Shown here piece after piece: positions 33,785-35,570 of a DNA stretch of 35,570 nucleotides. A program made the translations under genes and the position numbers. Position 1 is the first letter of the stretch. Every line of letters starts with the position of its first letter. The notes under the pieces are model-generated. The model ran no database searches. It worked only from the letters and a program-made list of their open reading frames with translations, and had not been told where the DNA came from. The DNA is from Desulfobulbaceae bacterium (GTDB lineage: Bacteria > Desulfobacterota > Desulfobulbia > Desulfobulbales > Desulfocapsaceae): NCBI GenBank assembly GCA_003249645.1, contig QKIH01000088.1:1-35570 (forward strand). The letters run 5' to 3'.

Positions 33785-34876
33785 CTACTGCGTCAGAAGA
33801 TCTTTGAATTCTTTCATGAAGATTTCCATCTGATCTTCTCTGCCGACAGAAATCCGCAAATGGTTCTGTAATTGCGGGGTGTTGAAATAGCGGATCAGGA
33901 TTCCTTTCTGCTCAAGCTTGTTCCGTATGGCTAGAGCATTTTTTGTTTTAAGACGACAAAGAATGAAGTTTGAGTGTGAAGGATATACTTCCAGTTCATC
34001 GATTTCCTGCAATTTCTCAATGGTTGCCTTTCGGGTGGCTATCATTGTCTCCACCTGCTTTTGAAAAACTTCCTGATGATCGATACAGGTGGAAAGTGCT
34101 ACTTCAGCCGCCATATTTACACTGTAGGGAGGCTTGATTTTCATGATGGCTTCCTGCAGTGTCTCACACATAATGCCATAGCCGACACGCAGTCCAGCAA
34201 GACCAAAACATTTTGAAAATGTTCGAAGCACGATCAGATTATTGTGAGAGTTAATCTTTTCAGCAAACGTCTGCTGGGCAAATTCATAGTACGCTTCATC
34301 AACTACAACCAGCAGATCCTGTGCAAGAAAATAGTTGAGAACGTCCTCTTCAAGCATGTTGCCGGGGGGATTGTTCGGTGAACAGAGCAATACCACCTTG
34401 ATTCCGGTAAGATCGATCCTGCTGAGTTCTGCTGCCTGGATGGAGTAGTCTGCCTGACGTTCAACATCAACAAAAATACCGCCGTTAAGCTCTACGACAT
34501 GCTTGTAATATGAAAAAGTCGGGGTAAAGGTAAGAACTTTATCACCCGGGTTGAGAGTGAGGCGGCAAAGCAGATCTATGAGCTCATCCGCTCCGGCTCC
34601 TGCAACAATATTCTCCGGTTTACAGCCGACATAGTCGGCGATTTTGGATCGAACCGCCTTCTGGGCAGGATCCGGGTAAATGGAGAGGTATTTTGCCTTG
34701 CCAAGTTCTTCCAGAACTTCGTCGGCAACCCCATACGGGTTTTCATTTGCATCAAGTTTGATGATCTTTTCTTCAGGAAGACCAAGACGTTTTGCGATCT
34801 GGTCTGGTGGCTCTATCGGGGTGTAGGAGTGCATTTCCATCACTCCGTCACGGTACAGTCTTTCTATCGTATTCAT
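33785..34876 (-). CDS. hisC: histidinol-phosphate aminotransferase
   Basis: It converts imidazole-acetol phosphate to histidinol phosphate with PLP in histidine synthesis. The 363 residues are a fold-type I aminotransferase: LDANENPYGVADEV near the start, GAGADELIDLLCR, SPNNPPGN (166-173), VVDEAYYEF with the PLP-binding Asp, and TFSKCFGLAGLRVGYG with the Schiff-base Lys (K222). Related aminotransferases share this pattern, so hisC is the best but not the only reading. I choose the ATG at 34876; an upstream GTG at 34888 is in frame, and neither has a well-spaced ribosome-binding site. Other his genes are not in the window. It converges on the glgC pair. Confidence 0.88.
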   Translation of the reverse strand: MNTIERLYRDGVMEMHSYTPIEPPDQIAKRLGLPEEKIIKLDANENPYGVADEVLEELGKAKYLSIYPDPAQKAVRSKIADYVGCKPENIVAGAGADELIDLLCRLTLNPGDKVLTFTPTFSYYKHVVELNGGIFVDVERQADYSIQAAELSRIDLTGIKVVLLCSPNNPPGNMLEEDVLNYFLAQDLLVVVDEAYYEFAQQTFAEKINSHNNLIVLRTFSKCFGLAGLRVGYGIMCETLQEAIMKIKPPYSVNMAAEVALSTCIDHQEVFQKQVETMIATRKATIEKLQEIDELEVYPSHSNFILCRLKTKNALAIRNKLEQKGILIRYFNTPQLQNHLRISVGREDQMEIFMKEFKDLLTQ

Positions 34877-35150
34877 AACCTTTCTCACGAAATAGTGTTG
34901 TTCAGAGATTAATTCTGGCTATCTATCCCATACTTTGGCTGATTTGTAAATCGTTGTGGTTGAAAAGAGTGCCCATTGTATCTGTTTTTTGGTACCGTAG
35001 GTAGCGGAAGAATGCCAAACAAGAAATAATTGTCACTGATGCTCCCAGAAGTTGAGGATTTTCCGAGCTTATGTTACAAGGCTTTCAGTGAAAATTTGAT
35101 TGTTTTTATGTGTTCTCTAAAAAGAGACACACCATAGCAGAGACAGGTTG

Positions 35151-35570
35151 ATGGACGAGCAGAAAAAAAATCAGTACACCATAGAAAAAGAAGTTCTTGC
35201 CGAAAAACTCCACGCAGGAGGAAATCCGCTAAAACGCTATACCAGAAAGGTCTTGGGAGAAAAAGGCGGGGTTTTCAGTCTTGCTCAATTTGAGTTCGCC
35301 CAGATGTTTTTCGGCAATCTTGGTGGCGCCGTCGGCTACCTTTTTCGCCGGTTAAGCATGGCTTCACTGTTTGATTGCTGTGGAAAAGGGTTGATCCTCG
35401 GGCGGGGTGTAAGTGTACGGGTGCCTGGACATATCTCCTTAGGCGATAATGTTGCCGTCGATGACCATACTCTTCTTGACGGTGGCACTGGTGCTAACTG
35501 CAAAATGACTATCGGTGACCGTGTCATCATCAGTAAGGGATGCGTCATTGCGGCAAAAGATGGTCCTCTT
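35151..35570 (+). CDS. left-handed beta-helix acyltransferase, N-terminal part (cut by window end)
   Basis: Reading from ATG 35151, 140 codons stay open to the window edge. The first 60 or so residues are charged and then hydrophobic-mixed (EFAQMFFGNLGGAVGYLFRR), followed by hexapeptide-like turns: LILGRGVSVRVPGHISLGDN, VAVDDHTLLDGG, MTIGDRVIISKGCVIAA. This is the LbH fold of acetyl/acyltransferases such as those used in sugar or lipid decoration. The missing part could carry the catalytic histidine. Substrate is unknown. A weak CAGG lies just before the ATG. The 274 bases between it and hisC hold no other gene; TTGATT/TAAAAA (near 35097-35124) is a possible promoter. Confidence 0.7.
   Translation, partial: MDEQKKNQYTIEKEVLAEKLHAGGNPLKRYTRKVLGEKGGVFSLAQFEFAQMFFGNLGGAVGYLFRRLSMASLFDCCGKGLILGRGVSVRVPGHISLGDNVAVDDHTLLDGGTGANCKMTIGDRVIISKGCVIAAKDGPL

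Overview
The window looks like a chromosome segment from a Gram-negative, sulfate-reducer-type bacterium, most likely Desulfobacterota and perhaps Desulfobulbales. This is inferred, not proven. The grounds are the order rplR-rpsE...rplQ, then rpsB-tsf-pyrH-frr-uppS-cdsA-dxr-rseP-tsaB-ispG-proS, a short EF-Ts, an outer-membrane LPS-export permease (LptG), and the general style of the proteins. No 16S rRNA or other decisive marker is present.

Region 1 (1-7093) is the downstream half of the spc operon plus the alpha operon: the tail of L18, then S5, L30, L15, SecY, methionine aminopeptidase, IF-1, L36, S13, S11, S4, RNA polymerase alpha and L17. It closes at a strong intrinsic terminator. S5, S13 and S4 use TTG starts, and terminator-like hairpins lie after rpsE and between rpsD and rpoA.

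Region 2 (7094-7874) is one Cys-rich YkgJ-type protein. Region 3 (7880-20706) is a long plus-strand housekeeping run. It holds S2 and EF-Ts, with a candidate promoter, a leader structure and an intercistronic hairpin. UMP kinase and ribosome recycling factor follow, then envelope and isoprenoid enzymes (UppS, CdsA, Dxr, RseP, IspG), the tRNA-modification partner TsaB, ProRS, and an RSH (p)ppGpp enzyme whose hydrolase site looks dead while its synthetase site looks intact. Two overlapping stop/start pairs (cdsA/dxr and rseP/tsaB) suggest translational coupling.

Region 4 (20737-23280) has a zinc-ribbon/Smr protein, an exported FKBP-type prolyl isomerase with a good promoter, and an exported protein I do not recognise that has an internal duplication and a SHOCT-like tail.

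Region 5 (23282-29597, minus strand) holds two gene groups. The first is a HAD phosphatase of the mannosyl/glucosyl-3-phosphoglycerate type, a GT81-like glucosyl-3-phosphoglycerate synthase and a GH13_18 sugar phosphorylase. Together they read as a synthesis-plus-phosphorolysis cassette for the compatible solute glucosylglycerate. Upstream of it is crcB-lptG-DUF362.

Region 6 (30035-35570) holds a DHH phosphoesterase and two overlapping ADP-glucose pyrophosphorylase paralogues, one with canonical and one with degraded active-site motifs, like a catalytic/regulatory pair. A convergent hisC and the start of a left-handed beta-helix acyltransferase cut by the window edge complete it. The ADP-glucose enzymes could supply the donor for the glucosylglycerate cassette and reuse the glucose-1-phosphate it releases. 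That link is inference.
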